From Methylorubrum rhodesianum (lineage in GTDB: Bacteria > Pseudomonadota > Alphaproteobacteria > Rhizobiales > Beijerinckiaceae), in the NCBI RefSeq assembly GCF_014199985.1, contig NZ_JACHOS010000002.1:124001-188000 (forward strand): a stretch of 64,000 nt of DNA. Direction: 5' to 3'. A model generated the notes under the pieces. The model was not told where the DNA came from. It did not search any database and was given only the letters and a program-made list of their open reading frames with translations. Of the stretch, positions 1-8,379 are shown piece after piece. Numbering within the stretch: position 1 is the stretch's first letter; the number at the start of each line of letters is the position of its first letter. The position numbers and the translations under genes are program-made.

Positions 1-1
1 C

Positions 2-187
2 GCCCGGCTCGACGCGGGCGATCGCGACATCGCGGCCATTGTCCGCACCGTCTATCAGGGTCTCGCGCCGCATCTACGCGGTGCGGCGGCTTTGTCCGTC
101 TTCGCCCATCTCGAGGATCTGGTGGAGCGCGGCCTCGCCATCACGGATGGGCCGCCCCTGCTCGACGGCACGTTCCGCCCCGCTTGA
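2..187 (+). CDS. MBL-fold metallo-hydrolase, C-terminal fragment
   Basis: Only the last 61 codons are in the window, and the gene runs off its left edge. The frame reads ARLDAGDRDIAAIVRTVYQG and continues through AALSVFAHLEDLVERGLA to a TGA at 185-187. This resembles the winged-helix tail of LACTB2-like metallo-beta-lactamase-fold hydrolases, where a helical stretch ending in AALSV-LAHLEDLV-RG follows the metal-binding core. The catalytic HxHxDH motif would lie outside the window, so the substrate cannot be judged. The family call rests on this tail alone. The gene converges on the minus-strand DUF1499 gene. Confidence 0.6.
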   Translation, partial: ARLDAGDRDIAAIVRTVYQGLAPHLRGAAALSVFAHLEDLVERGLAITDGPPLLDGTFRPA

Positions 188-215
188 GGAAACGCGGCAG
201 AAACGCGCGACCGCG

Positions 216-995
216 CTACTTCAGGGCGATGGCGAGATTGGCGACCTCATCCAGGTAGGAGCGGATCCGATCGGCGTTGTCGCCGAAGTCGCGGTCACCG
301 ATCCGCGAGGCTGAGCGGACGTCGATACGGGCGCCGTCGGCCCGCGGATGCACCCGCACCGTGATGTCGGCGGGAAGGTTCAGAATCCGCGTATGGGCCA
401 CCGCTTCGATGCGGCCGTTGCCGATCCGTCCGCCGGGCCGGATCGCCTCGATGATCTGCCATTTACGGTTCACGGCCGCCTTGCGGGCCAGTTCGAACGC
501 CTCGTCGGCCTCCACGTCGAGGGTCAACGGCGCGATTTGAGGATAGGCCGCCCGCTGCGCTTCCCGGATCGCCGACCCGGGCTCCGGGGGATACCGGCCA
601 TCGCGGGCGGCGAAGGCGAGGCGTGAGCGCGAGAAGGCAGGGGGACGCTCCGTATCCGTCGATACGTCGGTCAGTGCCGGCAGGCGCACGCCCTTGAGGG
701 CGGCGTAGGCCGGATATGCCAGGACGAGGCTCGCCAGGAACAGGCCCCCGATGGCTGCCCCGAGGCCGCCCGCGCCCTCGCGCCAGACCCGCACCATCGC
801 GAACAATGCGAACGCCACGGCGACGACGGAGAGGGCGATCCCGCTTGCGAGCACGGCAAGAGCGGGGGCCGGCTCGGCCGACGGACTGCGCACGATCAGG
901 ATCGCCATGGCGGTGACGATCAGGGAGAACAGGGCGAGTGTCCGCGCATGGCGGCCCGCCCGCGTCACCGGTTCATCGAGAAGCTGACGACGCAT
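216..995 (-). CDS. DUF1499 family membrane protein
   Basis: A 259-aa protein. Three hydrophobic segments occupy the N-terminal 110 residues (about 21-36, 44-68 and 79-98), which suggests an inner-membrane anchor. A soluble C-terminal half follows (about 125-259) with a DUF1499-like pattern: aromatic and proline residues before YPQIAPLTLDVEADEAFELA, then the basic AAVNRKWQII and a terminal FGDNADRIRSYLDEV helix. No enzymatic function is established for DUF1499, and none is inferred here. It lies tail-to-tail with the hydrolase fragment and head-to-head with the MarR regulator, with about 120 bp between the two starts. Confidence 0.75.
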   Translation of the reverse strand: MRRQLLDEPVTRAGRHARTLALFSLIVTAMAILIVRSPSAEPAPALAVLASGIALSVVAVAFALFAMVRVWREGAGGLGAAIGGLFLASLVLAYPAYAALKGVRLPALTDVSTDTERPPAFSRSRLAFAARDGRYPPEPGSAIREAQRAAYPQIAPLTLDVEADEAFELARKAAVNRKWQIIEAIRPGGRIGNGRIEAVAHTRILNLPADITVRVHPRADGARIDVRSASRIGDRDFGDNADRIRSYLDEVANLAIALK

Positions 996-1117
996 GGCCC
1001 CGGATGCGGATGGTTGGATGTAAAGGGTGGATAAGCTCGCGGGCAGTCTACAGCTTGGGGGACAGCCGCGCCACTCGGCTGCCGGACGCCTCTCCCTCTG
1101 CTACAAGCTGAACGGAC

Positions 1118-1591
1118 ATGTCCGAGCGTCAAGTCCGTCCCGCTTCGAGCGCCGAACCCATCGACCCCTTGCGGGCATGGTTCCGGTTCATCCGCCTCAG
1201 TCGGCGCGTCACCGCCGCCGTTGCCGGCGAGCTGCGGGAGATCGGCCTGTCGATCCCGCAATTCGACGTGTTGTCGACCCTGAGCGAGCAGGAAGGGCTG
1301 ACGCAGCAGGAATTGGCGGCCCGGCTCTACGTCACGAAGGGCAACGTGTCGGGCCTGATCGATCGCCTCGTCGAGGCCGGACTGGTCGAGCGCCGCCCAA
1401 TCCCCGGTGATCGCCGCTCCCATGCGCTTCACCTCACCCGCGTCGGTGCCGAGCTCGCGGCGCGCGGGATCGCTGCGCAGGCCGCCTATGTTGCGCGAAC
1501 ACTCGGCCGCCTCGACGAGGCGGATCTACGTACATTCGAGGAACTCGTTCTCAAATGGCGCGAATTGGTGCGTGCCGAAGCGCCGACCTGA
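1118..1591 (+). CDS. MarR family transcriptional regulator
   Basis: A 157-aa winged-helix regulator. The MarR fold is clear: an N-terminal dimerisation helix (WFRFIRLSRRVTAAVAGELR), the DNA-binding helix-turn-helix around residues 60-85 (LTQQELAARLYVTKGNVSGL), then a beta-wing with the basic ERRPIPGDRRSHALHLT. The protein is expected to bind a palindromic operator as a dimer and to respond to a small ligand, but the ligand is unknown. It is divergent from the DUF1499 gene, so that gene is a possible target along with its own promoter. No palindrome was obvious between the two. Confidence 0.88.
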   Translation: MSERQVRPASSAEPIDPLRAWFRFIRLSRRVTAAVAGELREIGLSIPQFDVLSTLSEQEGLTQQELAARLYVTKGNVSGLIDRLVEAGLVERRPIPGDRRSHALHLTRVGAELAARGIAAQAAYVARTLGRLDEADLRTFEELVLKWRELVRAEAPT

Positions 1592-1708
1592 AGTCGACCC
1601 GAAAAGAAACAGACGCCCGCGGCGTCCGTAGAGAGAAGTATATTTCTATATTCTGGGTGGGCCGGGCGGTCGAACGCAAACGACGCGCCCGATACCGCCT
1701 CGACCGGT

Positions 1709-1897
1709 TTACGCCTCGCCGGTCCGACCCGTCGACTGACCGCCCTTGCGGCCCGCGGATGAGGCCAGCTCACGATCCTGCGAGAAAGATCGCTTCTCGG
1801 CCGGCACCGAACGACCGCCCTTACTGGCGATTTCGCGCTGCCGTTCGATATTCATGGAAGCGAAACCTCGCTTCGAGGTGGAATTACCAGATGCCAT
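1709..1897 (-). CDS. KGG-motif stress-induced small protein
   Basis: A 62-aa hydrophilic protein carrying two copies of the stress-induced KGG motif: RQREIASKGGRSVPAEKRSF and ELASSAGRKGGQSTGR. This is the pattern of the KGG/GsiB-like general stress protein family (proteins such as YciG and con-10), which accumulate under desiccation, osmotic or stationary-phase stress without a defined enzymatic activity. The start is supported by a strong Shine-Dalgarno (GAGGAGG) about 6 nt upstream. It stands alone. The 117 bp between it and the MarR gene hold nothing recognisable. Confidence 0.85.
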   Translation of the reverse strand: MASGNSTSKRGFASMNIERQREIASKGGRSVPAEKRSFSQDRELASSAGRKGGQSTGRTGEA

Positions 1898-2088
1898 CAG
1901 CGCCTCCTCAGGCTAACTCTTCACACCCTCCTCAACCGTCATCCCTTTCGATTGTTCCTTGGCCGTATCGGCGGCCAAGGTTTGGGAAACCCCTGTTCCG
2001 TCCAAACGTTAGCTCGGCTCACAGCAGCGCGTCGCGCGGAGTTGTGAACAGGTCTCCACAGGCCCGTCCACACCCGAGAGGAGCCGGG

Positions 2089-2325
2089 ATGACGAACCGA
2101 TATATGGTGAAGCGGTCGCTAGTGGCCAAGTCTGCCGACACCCCCGGGACCAATGGTCTTCCCGAACCGAACATCGCGCCATTGCCGGCGATGCCGGCGC
2201 CGGAAGACAGCCTGACGCCGACGACCCACGACGAACCCCTCGACTCGCCGCAGCCAAACCCCAGCGCCAAGCGCAGCCCGCCGAGCGCCGGCGACCTCGG
2301 ATTATCGACCCGTCGAGAGGCGTGA
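2089..2325 (+). CDS. Hypothetical proline-rich small protein
   Basis: A 78-aa reading frame starting at ATG with a GAGAGGAG ribosome-binding site 6-7 nt upstream. The product is rich in Pro, Ser and Ala (for example EPNIAPLPAMPAPEDSLTP), has no membrane segment or recognised domain, and is probably disordered. Third codon positions favour G/C, but less strongly than in the flanking conserved genes. I do not recognise it. The good ribosome-binding site argues for a real gene, while its composition and isolation argue for caution. Confidence 0.4.
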   Translation: MTNRYMVKRSLVAKSADTPGTNGLPEPNIAPLPAMPAPEDSLTPTTHDEPLDSPQPNPSAKRSPPSAGDLGLSTRREA

Positions 2326-2522
2326 GCGGCATTATTATGCTGAAACCATGTGCGGACCGTGGACGCAGCGAGGGACGGCGCTGCCATCGCGACACCGCGT
2401 CCTTGTGCCAAAGCATCTTGTGACAAGCGTTCGAAGGCACGGCGACTTTGACACGATCCGCCCTTGCGGCTACCCGCGGGCCTTTCCGCCCCGCCGCCGT
2501 GGAGGCGCATCGGAGTGTGTCC

Positions 2523-2972
2523 ATGACCCTCGACAACGAGGTGATGTCGCTGCGGCAGGTGCCGCTGTTTCGGGAGGTCGAGCCGTCTCGCCTCAAGCTT
2601 CTCGCTTTCACCAGCGAGCGGGTGCATTTCGAGGCGGGCCAAGCCTTCTTCGCGCGCGGCGAGACGGCGGATGCGGCCTATCTCATTCTCGAAGGCAGCG
2701 CCGCGGTCTCCATCGATGGTCCCTTCGGCCCCGTGCGCCTTGCCCTGCTCGGTCCCAATGCGCTCGTCGGCGAAATGGGCATCCTGGCCGATCAGCCGCG
2801 CTCGGCGACCGTGACCGCCGACACCGCGACGATGGCATTGCGGATCGACCGCGATGTCTTCATCGAGCTGCTCGCCCAGTTTCCGCAGATCAGCATCGCC
2901 GTCATGCGCGAACTCGCGCTGCGCCTGGAGCAGACCAATCAGCGCTTGGCGGAGCGGGTCGGCAACGCCTGA
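2523..2972 (+). CDS. Cyclic nucleotide-binding domain protein
   Basis: A 149-aa protein made almost entirely of one cNMP-binding beta-barrel (residues about 10-125). Visible signatures are the opening VPLFREVEPSRLKLLAFTSE, the FFARGE turn, and the phosphate-binding-cassette region GPNALVGEMGILADQPRSAT, in which GE and the R of RSAT are the usual cyclic-nucleotide phosphate contacts. A C-terminal helix follows, with no DNA-binding helix-turn-helix or catalytic domain, so it may act as a stand-alone sensor or regulatory subunit. The ATG at 2523 was chosen over a longer frame starting at 2448, because GGAG lies 7 nt upstream and the domain begins right after it. Confidence 0.82.
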   Translation: MTLDNEVMSLRQVPLFREVEPSRLKLLAFTSERVHFEAGQAFFARGETADAAYLILEGSAAVSIDGPFGPVRLALLGPNALVGEMGILADQPRSATVTADTATMALRIDRDVFIELLAQFPQISIAVMRELALRLEQTNQRLAERVGNA

Positions 2973-3325
2973 CCACCGGGCCCCGCCGCTTGATCGACCC
3001 GAGGGGCGCCATCCCGCGCTAGATCCGGCCCCTTCCTTCGAGGCGGATCCGGGCTTCCGCAGGCACCTTCCGGCTTGCCCATGCGGTCTTCATCTCGACC
3101 GCGCTGCTCTCTCAGCGGCGCCCGGGCCGTACGGCCGATCGTCGTGGCTTTCGGCAGAGGGTCTCGGCTCGATCCGCCCGGATGCTGCAAGTTCTGCCTC
3201 AGGCATCCATTGCCCATCCCGAAGATCCCGGCCAGTCCGGCCGGCACGCGCTTCACCGCTCCACCGAACAGACCCAATTCATGCACGTTTGTCGGCGGCA
3301 GCGGATCACAAATCGGGCGGCTCGC
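2973..3325. other. Intergenic region, no gene recognised
   Basis: These 353 bp lie between the cNMP-binding gene and the convergent VOC gene. Minus- and plus-strand frames of about 90-115 codons cross it, but none has a good ribosome-binding site, a recognised domain or the codon bias of the neighbours. No convincing hairpin terminator was seen. Confidence 0.5.
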
Positions 3326-3769
3326 TTACGGCGTCGGGTAGGTGATGAACTCGATGAGCGAGCCGTCCGGATCGCGGAAATAGACGCTGACGCCCTGCCC
3401 GGCCGCTCCGTTTCGCTCCACCGGACCCAGTTCGACGGCCACGCCGTGAGCGGCGAGATGCGCCATCGCCTCCTCGATCGAGCCGGACCATCGGAAGCAC
3501 AGATCGCTACCTCCAGGCATCACCGGTACGCGGGCGCGCGGCGTGCCGATCTGCCCGGGACCGTGGACGTTGAGCTGGACGCCGCCGAAGCGGAACACGA
3601 CGCCTTTGCCGAACGGGATCACCTCGGCCCGCAGCACGTCGCGATAGAACGTTGTCGCCCGCTCCCAATCGGAGACGTGGATGACGCAGTGATCGAGGTG
3701 GATCGCCGGCGCCAGCGCCGTGACGTCGACGCCTGCTTCCTCGACGAGCTGGGTCTCGGTCTCAGGCAT
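3326..3769 (-). CDS. VOC superfamily (glyoxalase/dioxygenase-like) protein
   Basis: A 147-aa single-module protein of the vicinal oxygen chelate superfamily. The two beta-alpha-beta-beta-beta motifs are visible: LDHCVIHVSDWERATTFYRD near the start, with the first metal-ligand His in LDHC, and VSVYFRDPDGSLIEFITYP at the end, with the closing Glu ligand in LIEF. The second half also contains DLCFRWSGSIEEAMAHLAAH. Such proteins include fosfomycin-resistance-type, glyoxalase and ring-cleavage enzymes, and the substrate cannot be told from sequence. The ATG at 3769 was preferred to one six codons earlier because GGAGG sits 8 nt before it. It is divergent from the L,D-transpeptidase. Confidence 0.85.
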   Translation of the reverse strand: MPETETQLVEEAGVDVTALAPAIHLDHCVIHVSDWERATTFYRDVLRAEVIPFGKGVVFRFGGVQLNVHGPGQIGTPRARVPVMPGGSDLCFRWSGSIEEAMAHLAAHGVAVELGPVERNGAAGQGVSVYFRDPDGSLIEFITYPTP

Positions 3770-3958
3770 CCTATCCCTCCTGCTCACGCACTCTTGCGCT
3801 GCAGATAATGCGGTCCGCGCCTTGGGCGAGGCGGCCTCACGGCTACGTTCCTCGCTCGATGCGGCCCCGAAGTCACACCCGATCGGTCCCGAGGCGGGTA
3901 GTCATGGCGGATGAATTGCAACGCTAACCCGCCGTCAGCGGCGGTGACAGGAGCCGCT

Positions 3959-4651
3959 ATGGCCGCCCCCATGACCGCCGGCACGGCCGCCTCCAACACG
4001 GCCCGGACGGCGACCCGCCGCGTGATGCTCGCCGCGTTCTGCCTCGTGCCGCTCGCAGCCTGCCAATCGTCGAAGCCGGGCCCCATGGCCGGCGGCGACG
4101 ACGATGCGGCCTGGTACATCGGCACGATGCCCGACAAGCCGTTCGACGTGCCGCTGGTCGACAGGTCGCGGATCGATCCGAAGTACCGCCGCCAGGAGGT
4201 CGCCTATAACGGCCCGGAGGCGCCGGGAACGATCGTCGTCGACATCGACAAGCGTCAGCTGGCTCTGGTTCAGGAGGGCGGCACGGCGCTGCAATACGGT
4301 GTCGGGGTCGGCAAGGCCGGCTTCTCTTGGAAGGGCGACGCGCGGGTCGGCCGCAAGGGTGTGTGGCCGGATTGGAGCCCGACCACGACGATGGTCTCGC
4401 TCAATCCGGGCATCGAGCGGTCGCGCAAGGGCGGCATCGACAACCCGCTCGGCGCCCGCGCGCTGTACCTCTACAACGGCAATCGCGACACTCTGTTTCG
4501 CATCCACGGCACCAACGAGCCCTGGAGCATCGGCGAGCAGATGTCCTCCGGCTGCGTGCGCATGCTCAACGAGGATATCGTCGATCTCTACGAGCGTGTC
4601 CCCGTCGGTGCCCGCGTGGTGGTGAAGCGGAGCGGGAAGTACCGCGTCTGA
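3959..4651 (+). CDS. L,D-transpeptidase (YkuD) lipoprotein
   Basis: A 230-aa cell-wall enzyme expected to make or exchange 3-3 peptidoglycan crosslinks, or to attach proteins to peptidoglycan. An N-terminal signal peptide ends in a lipobox (VPLAAC), so it is probably anchored to a membrane as a lipoprotein. The YkuD domain covers about residues 90-225. Its active site HGTNEPWSIGEQMSSGCVRM holds the catalytic His and the nucleophilic Cys of SSGCVRM. The start at 3959 has AGGAG 6 nt upstream. A second YkuD protein with closely similar core sequence lies at 18303-19019. A 26-bp palindrome follows the stop codon. Confidence 0.9.
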   Translation: MAAPMTAGTAASNTARTATRRVMLAAFCLVPLAACQSSKPGPMAGGDDDAAWYIGTMPDKPFDVPLVDRSRIDPKYRRQEVAYNGPEAPGTIVVDIDKRQLALVQEGGTALQYGVGVGKAGFSWKGDARVGRKGVWPDWSPTTTMVSLNPGIERSRKGGIDNPLGARALYLYNGNRDTLFRIHGTNEPWSIGEQMSSGCVRMLNEDIVDLYERVPVGARVVVKRSGKYRV

Positions 4652-4696
4652 TCCGGTCGGCGGACGGGAACCTTCTGCGTTCGCCGAACGTCCTTA

Positions 4697-4722
4697 TCCT
4701 GCGGCCAAGCTTGGCCGCAGGA
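4697..4722. promoter_or_regulatory. Perfect 26-bp palindrome
   Basis: Two 13-bp arms, TCCTGCGGCCAAG and its exact reverse complement, meet without a spacer. The element is 46 nt after the transpeptidase stop and 20 nt before the DUF3096 start. It could be an operator or form a cruciform or mRNA hairpin. No T-tract follows, so it is not a classical intrinsic terminator. Confidence 0.6.
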
Positions 4723-4742
4723 ACGCGCTCGAATCTTCGTCC

Positions 4743-4895
4743 ATGACCATTACCATCTCGCATCTTCAGCCGATCATCGCGATTCTGGCGGGCGTGCTGA
4801 TCCTGATCGCGCCCCGGCTTCTGAACTATATCGTCGCGGTCTACCTCATCGCCGTCGGGCTGATCGGCCTCGGCGTCCTGCGCCATTTTTCCTGA
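4743..4895 (+). CDS. DUF3096 small membrane protein
   Basis: A 50-aa hydrophobic protein, starting MTITISHLQPIIAILAGVLI and continuing LIAPRLLNYIVAVYLIAVGL to an RHFS C-terminus. This matches the compact two-helix pattern of DUF3096, whose members are about 50 aa and found in many proteobacteria with no known role. The first helix is residues 8-23 and the second 29-46, with the conserved APRLLNYIVA turn between them. It is easy to miss because of its length. It is preceded by the 26-bp palindrome at 4697-4722. An inner-membrane location is inferred. Confidence 0.85.
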   Translation: MTITISHLQPIIAILAGVLILIAPRLLNYIVAVYLIAVGLIGLGVLRHFS

Positions 4896-5061
4896 CGGAG
4901 AGCGGGGCGAGGCCGTTGCGGTCCACGGCCGTGAATCCGTCCCACGAGGGTCGCGCGGCCGGTTTTCGCGGCGCAACATTGCCGCTCCGCGCGCTTCCCT
5001 GCCGGAAGGCCCTCCCCTTTTGCGGCTCGCGCACTACGCTCTGACAGAGCCTCTACATCGT

Positions 5062-5080
5062 CACTCCTCACCGTGGAGTG
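5062..5080 (+). promoter_or_regulatory. Small hairpin upstream of ppdK
   Basis: CACTCC and GGAGTG form 6-bp arms around a 7-nt loop, about 90 nt before the ppdK start. It may be part of the leader. It is short and could be chance. Confidence 0.25.
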
Positions 5081-5171
5081 GCGCAAAGCTTATCCTTGCA
5101 CTGCGACAGGAGATGCGCCACGCCCGCGTGAGCGGCGCTCAGGTCGCCACATCCGTCCAGCGGAGAGACTG

Positions 5172-7838
5172 ATGACGAAATGGGTCTATTCCTTCGGTGA
5201 CGGCAAGGCCGAGGGCGAGGCGTCGATGCGCAATCTCCTCGGCGGCAAGGGGGCCAACCTCGCCGAGATGTCGAACCTCGGCCTTCCGGTGCCCCCCGGC
5301 TTCACCATCACGACCGAAGTCTGCACCTACTACTACGAGCACGGCGAGACCTATCCGGCGGATCTCAAGGACGCCGTGAATGCGGCGCTGGAGAATGTCG
5401 GCCGGCTCACCGGCCGTCGCTTCGGCGATGCCGACAAGCCGCTGCTCGTATCGGTCCGCTCCGGCGCCCGCGCCTCGATGCCGGGCATGATGGACACGGT
5501 GCTCAATCTCGGCCTCAACGATACCACCGTCGAGGCCCTGGCGAAGGATGCCGACGACGAGCGCTTCGCCTACGATTCCTACCGGCGCTTCATCACGATG
5601 TACTCGAACGTCGTGCTGGGCGTGGAGCACCACGCCTTCGAGGAGGCGCTGGAACACTACAAGGAGCAGAAGGGCCTCAACCTCGACACCGACCTGAAGG
5701 CCGACGACTGGAAGCACCTCATCGGCGTCTACAAGAAGATCGTCCGGGACGAGCACGGCTCTGATTTCCCGCAGAAGCCCGAGGACCAGCTCTGGGGGGC
5801 GATCGGCGCGGTGTTCGATTCCTGGATGATCCCGCGGGCCAAGAAGTACCGCGAACTGAACAACATCCCGGAGAGCTGGGGCACGGCGGTCAACGTCCAG
5901 GCCATGGTGTTCGGCAACATGGGCGACACCTCCGCCACCGGCGTCGCCTTCACCCGCAACCCCTCCACCGGCGAGAGCGCGCTCTACGGCGAGTTCCTCA
6001 TCAACGCCCAGGGCGAGGACGTGGTCGCGGGTATCCGTACGCCGCAGGACATCACCGAGAAGGCCCGCATCGAGGCCAAGTCCGACAAACCGTCGATGGA
6101 AAAGGCGATGCCCGAGAGCTTCGCCGAGCTGACGCGGATCTACGGGATTCTCGAAAAGCACTACCGCGACATGCAGGACATGGAGTTCACCATCGAGCGG
6201 GGTAAGCTCTGGATGCTCCAGACCCGCAACGGCAAGCGCACCGCCAAGGCGGCCCTGCGCATCGCCGTCGAGCTGGCGGGCGAGGGCCTGATCTCGAAGG
6301 AAGAGGCGATCAAGCGCATCGAGCCCGGCGCCCTCGACCAGCTCCTGCACCCGACCATCGACCCGAACGCCGAGCGCAAGGTCATCGCCACCGGCCTGCC
6401 GGCCTCGCCGGGCGCGGCGGTCGGCGAGATCGTGTTCAACTCGGAAGCTGCGGAAGCCGCCAAGAAGGCCGAGCGCCGCTGCATCCTCGTGCGCATCGAG
6501 ACCTCGCCGGAGGACATCCACGGCATGCACGCCGCCGAGGGCATCCTCACCACCCGCGGCGGCATGACCAGCCACGCGGCGGTGGTCGCCCGCGGCATGG
6601 GCAAGCCCTGCGTCTCCGGCGTCGGCTCGATCCGGATCGACTACAAGGCGCAGACGCTCACCGTCGGCGGCGTCACGCTCAAGGCGGGCGACGTCATCAC
6701 CATCGACGGGTCGACCGGTCAGGTGATCCAGGGCGAGGTCAAGATGCTCCAGCCCGAGCTGTCGGGCGACTTCGCCGCCCTGATGGAGTGGGCCGACGCG
6801 GTGCGGACCATGAAGGTGCGCACCAACGCCGACACCCCGGCCGATGCCCGCGCCGCGCGCAAGTTCGGCGCCGAAGGCATCGGGTTGTGCCGGACCGAGC
6901 ACATGTTCTTCGAGGGCGACCGCATCGTGGCGGTGCGCGAGATGATCCTCTCGGATGATGCCGAGGGCCGTCGCAGCGCGCTCGCCAAGATCCTTCCCTA
7001 CCAGCGCCAGGACTTCGTCGAGCTGTTCACGATCATGTCGGGCCTGCCCGTCACGATCCGCCTGCTGGACCCGCCGCTGCACGAGTTCCTGCCGCACACG
7101 GACGAGGAGATCCGCGAGGTCCAGTCGGCCACCGGCATTCCGGAGGACAAGATCCGCAACCGCATCCGCGAACTCTCCGAGCACAACCCGATGCTCGGCT
7201 TCCGCGGCTGCCGACTGGCCATCGCCTTCCCCGAGATCGCCGAGATGCAGGCCCGCGCGATCTTCGAGGCGGCGGTCCAGGCCGCCAAGGATACCGGCGC
7301 GCCGGTGACCCCGGAAGTGATGGTGCCGCTCGTCTTCACGCGGATGGAGTTCGACATCGTCAAAGCCCGCATCGACGCCATGGCCAAGGCCGTGACGGAG
7401 GAGACCGGGGCCGAGCTCGAATATCAGGTCGGGACGATGATCGAGCTGCCGCGGGCCGCGCTCAAGGCCGGCGAGATCGCCGAGACCGCGGAGTTCTTCT
7501 CCTTCGGCACCAACGATCTGACCCAGACCGCGCTCGGCATCTCCCGCGACGACGCCGCGACCTTCCTCGGGCCCTACACCCAGAAGGGCATCCTCCCGGT
7601 CGATCCCTTCGTGTCGATCGATCAGGAGGGTGTGGGCGAACTCGTGAAGATCGGCGCCGAGCGGGGCCGCAAGACCCGCGACGGGCTCAAGCTCGGCATC
7701 TGCGGCGAGCACGGCGGCGACCCGGCCTCGATCGGCTTCTGCCAGGAGGTCGGCCTCGACTACGTCTCCTGCTCGCCGTTCCGCGTGCCGATCGCTCGCC
7801 TCGCGGCGGCCCAGGCGGCGCTCGGCACGGACGCCTGA
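5172..7838 (+). CDS. ppdK: Pyruvate, phosphate dikinase
   Basis: An 888-aa enzyme interconverting pyruvate + ATP + Pi and PEP + AMP + PPi, the usual length for the family. Domain order is canonical. The N-terminal ATP-grasp nucleotide-binding part includes VSVRSGARASMPGMMDTVLN. The central swivelling phosphohistidine domain contains TTRGGMTSHAAVVARG, with the catalytic His near residue 468. The C-terminal PEP/pyruvate TIM barrel has GLCRTEHMFF and the catalytic Cys of GICGEHGGDP near residue 844. The start MTKWVYSFGDG with GGAGAG upstream is typical, and a longer in-frame extension to 5073 is rejected. In a C1-metabolising alphaproteobacterium it would serve PEP/pyruvate balance, which is inference. 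Confidence 0.97.
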   Translation: MTKWVYSFGDGKAEGEASMRNLLGGKGANLAEMSNLGLPVPPGFTITTEVCTYYYEHGETYPADLKDAVNAALENVGRLTGRRFGDADKPLLVSVRSGARASMPGMMDTVLNLGLNDTTVEALAKDADDERFAYDSYRRFITMYSNVVLGVEHHAFEEALEHYKEQKGLNLDTDLKADDWKHLIGVYKKIVRDEHGSDFPQKPEDQLWGAIGAVFDSWMIPRAKKYRELNNIPESWGTAVNVQAMVFGNMGDTSATGVAFTRNPSTGESALYGEFLINAQGEDVVAGIRTPQDITEKARIEAKSDKPSMEKAMPESFAELTRIYGILEKHYRDMQDMEFTIERGKLWMLQTRNGKRTAKAALRIAVELAGEGLISKEEAIKRIEPGALDQLLHPTIDPNAERKVIATGLPASPGAAVGEIVFNSEAAEAAKKAERRCILVRIETSPEDIHGMHAAEGILTTRGGMTSHAAVVARGMGKPCVSGVGSIRIDYKAQTLTVGGVTLKAGDVITIDGSTGQVIQGEVKMLQPELSGDFAALMEWADAVRTMKVRTNADTPADARAARKFGAEGIGLCRTEHMFFEGDRIVAVREMILSDDAEGRRSALAKILPYQRQDFVELFTIMSGLPVTIRLLDPPLHEFLPHTDEEIREVQSATGIPEDKIRNRIRELSEHNPMLGFRGCRLAIAFPEIAEMQARAIFEAAVQAAKDTGAPVTPEVMVPLVFTRMEFDIVKARIDAMAKAVTEETGAELEYQVGTMIELPRAALKAGEIAETAEFFSFGTNDLTQTALGISRDDAATFLGPYTQKGILPVDPFVSIDQEGVGELVKIGAERGRKTRDGLKLGICGEHGGDPASIGFCQEVGLDYVSCSPFRVPIARLAAAQAALGTDA

Positions 7839-7851
7839 CACGATCGGACGA

Positions 7852-7875
7852 CCCCGCGGGCCCCGGCCCGCGGGG
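7852..7875 (+). terminator. GC-rich hairpin after ppdK
   Basis: CCCCGCGGG and CCCGCGGGG form a perfect 9-bp stem with a 6-nt loop, 14 nt after the ppdK stop. There is no T-run, so it may act as a weak or Rho-assisted terminator or protect the 3' end. Confidence 0.5.
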
Positions 7876-8023
7876 GCCACGGGACGGTCGGGCAAGCTTC
7901 GCAATAATTTTGCGGACAGCCCCCTGAACCCGTGTCGCCCGGGCACGTTACCTGCTAGCGGAAGACCCAGCGCGGCGAGCGTCGATTGGTCTTCCGGCCA
8001 GGGCACCCGCGGGACTTCCAGCC

Positions 8024-8281
8024 ATGTCGCATCCCGACTCCCCCACGGCCCTCCTCGATCATCGCGCCATCGTTCCCGGTCACCGGGCGATGCAGGCCGC
8101 CTATCTCTGGATCCTCGCGACGCTCGCCACCGCCACCGGTGTGATCGGGCTGATCTACCTCGAGGCCGATCGCAACGAGCGCGAGGCCGGCCGGGCGATC
8201 ATCGCCTCGCAGAACGGGAGCGGCTATGTCGCCGTCCTCGTGAATGGTCTCGCTCAACGCCACGGCCGGCCGACGCCTTAA
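8024..8281 (+). CDS. Hypothetical single-pass membrane protein
   Basis: An 85-aa protein with one clear hydrophobic helix (AYLWILATLATATGVIGLIY, residues about 26-45), flanked by a polar N-terminus and a charged EADRNEREAGRAI segment. This suggests a single inner-membrane span. I do not recognise the family. There is no strong ribosome-binding site at 8024, and an internal ATG (MQAAYLW, codon 23) is possible. It sits between ppdK and the cell-wall hydrolase. Confidence 0.5.
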   Translation: MSHPDSPTALLDHRAIVPGHRAMQAAYLWILATLATATGVIGLIYLEADRNEREAGRAIIASQNGSGYVAVLVNGLAQRHGRPTP

Positions 8282-8379
8282 CCGTCCGGCAACCACGTTC
8301 GCGATTAAACTCCGATCCGTGAGGAACGGGCGCTGCGGCTTGGCTTAAGCTGCAGCCTCCGGCCGCTCGTGAGCGTGGA

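Noticed and set aside
2939..3286. 115-codon minus-strand frame in the gap after the cNMP-binding gene
   Set aside because: The first 40 residues look protein-like, but there is no ribosome-binding site or family match, and the rest is low-complexity Arg/Gly/Pro.
5139..8006. 955-codon minus-strand reading frame opposite ppdK
   Set aside because: It is exactly antisense to a canonical PpdK and is His/Asp/Gly/Arg-rich, as expected from the complement of GC-biased codons. It has no domain.
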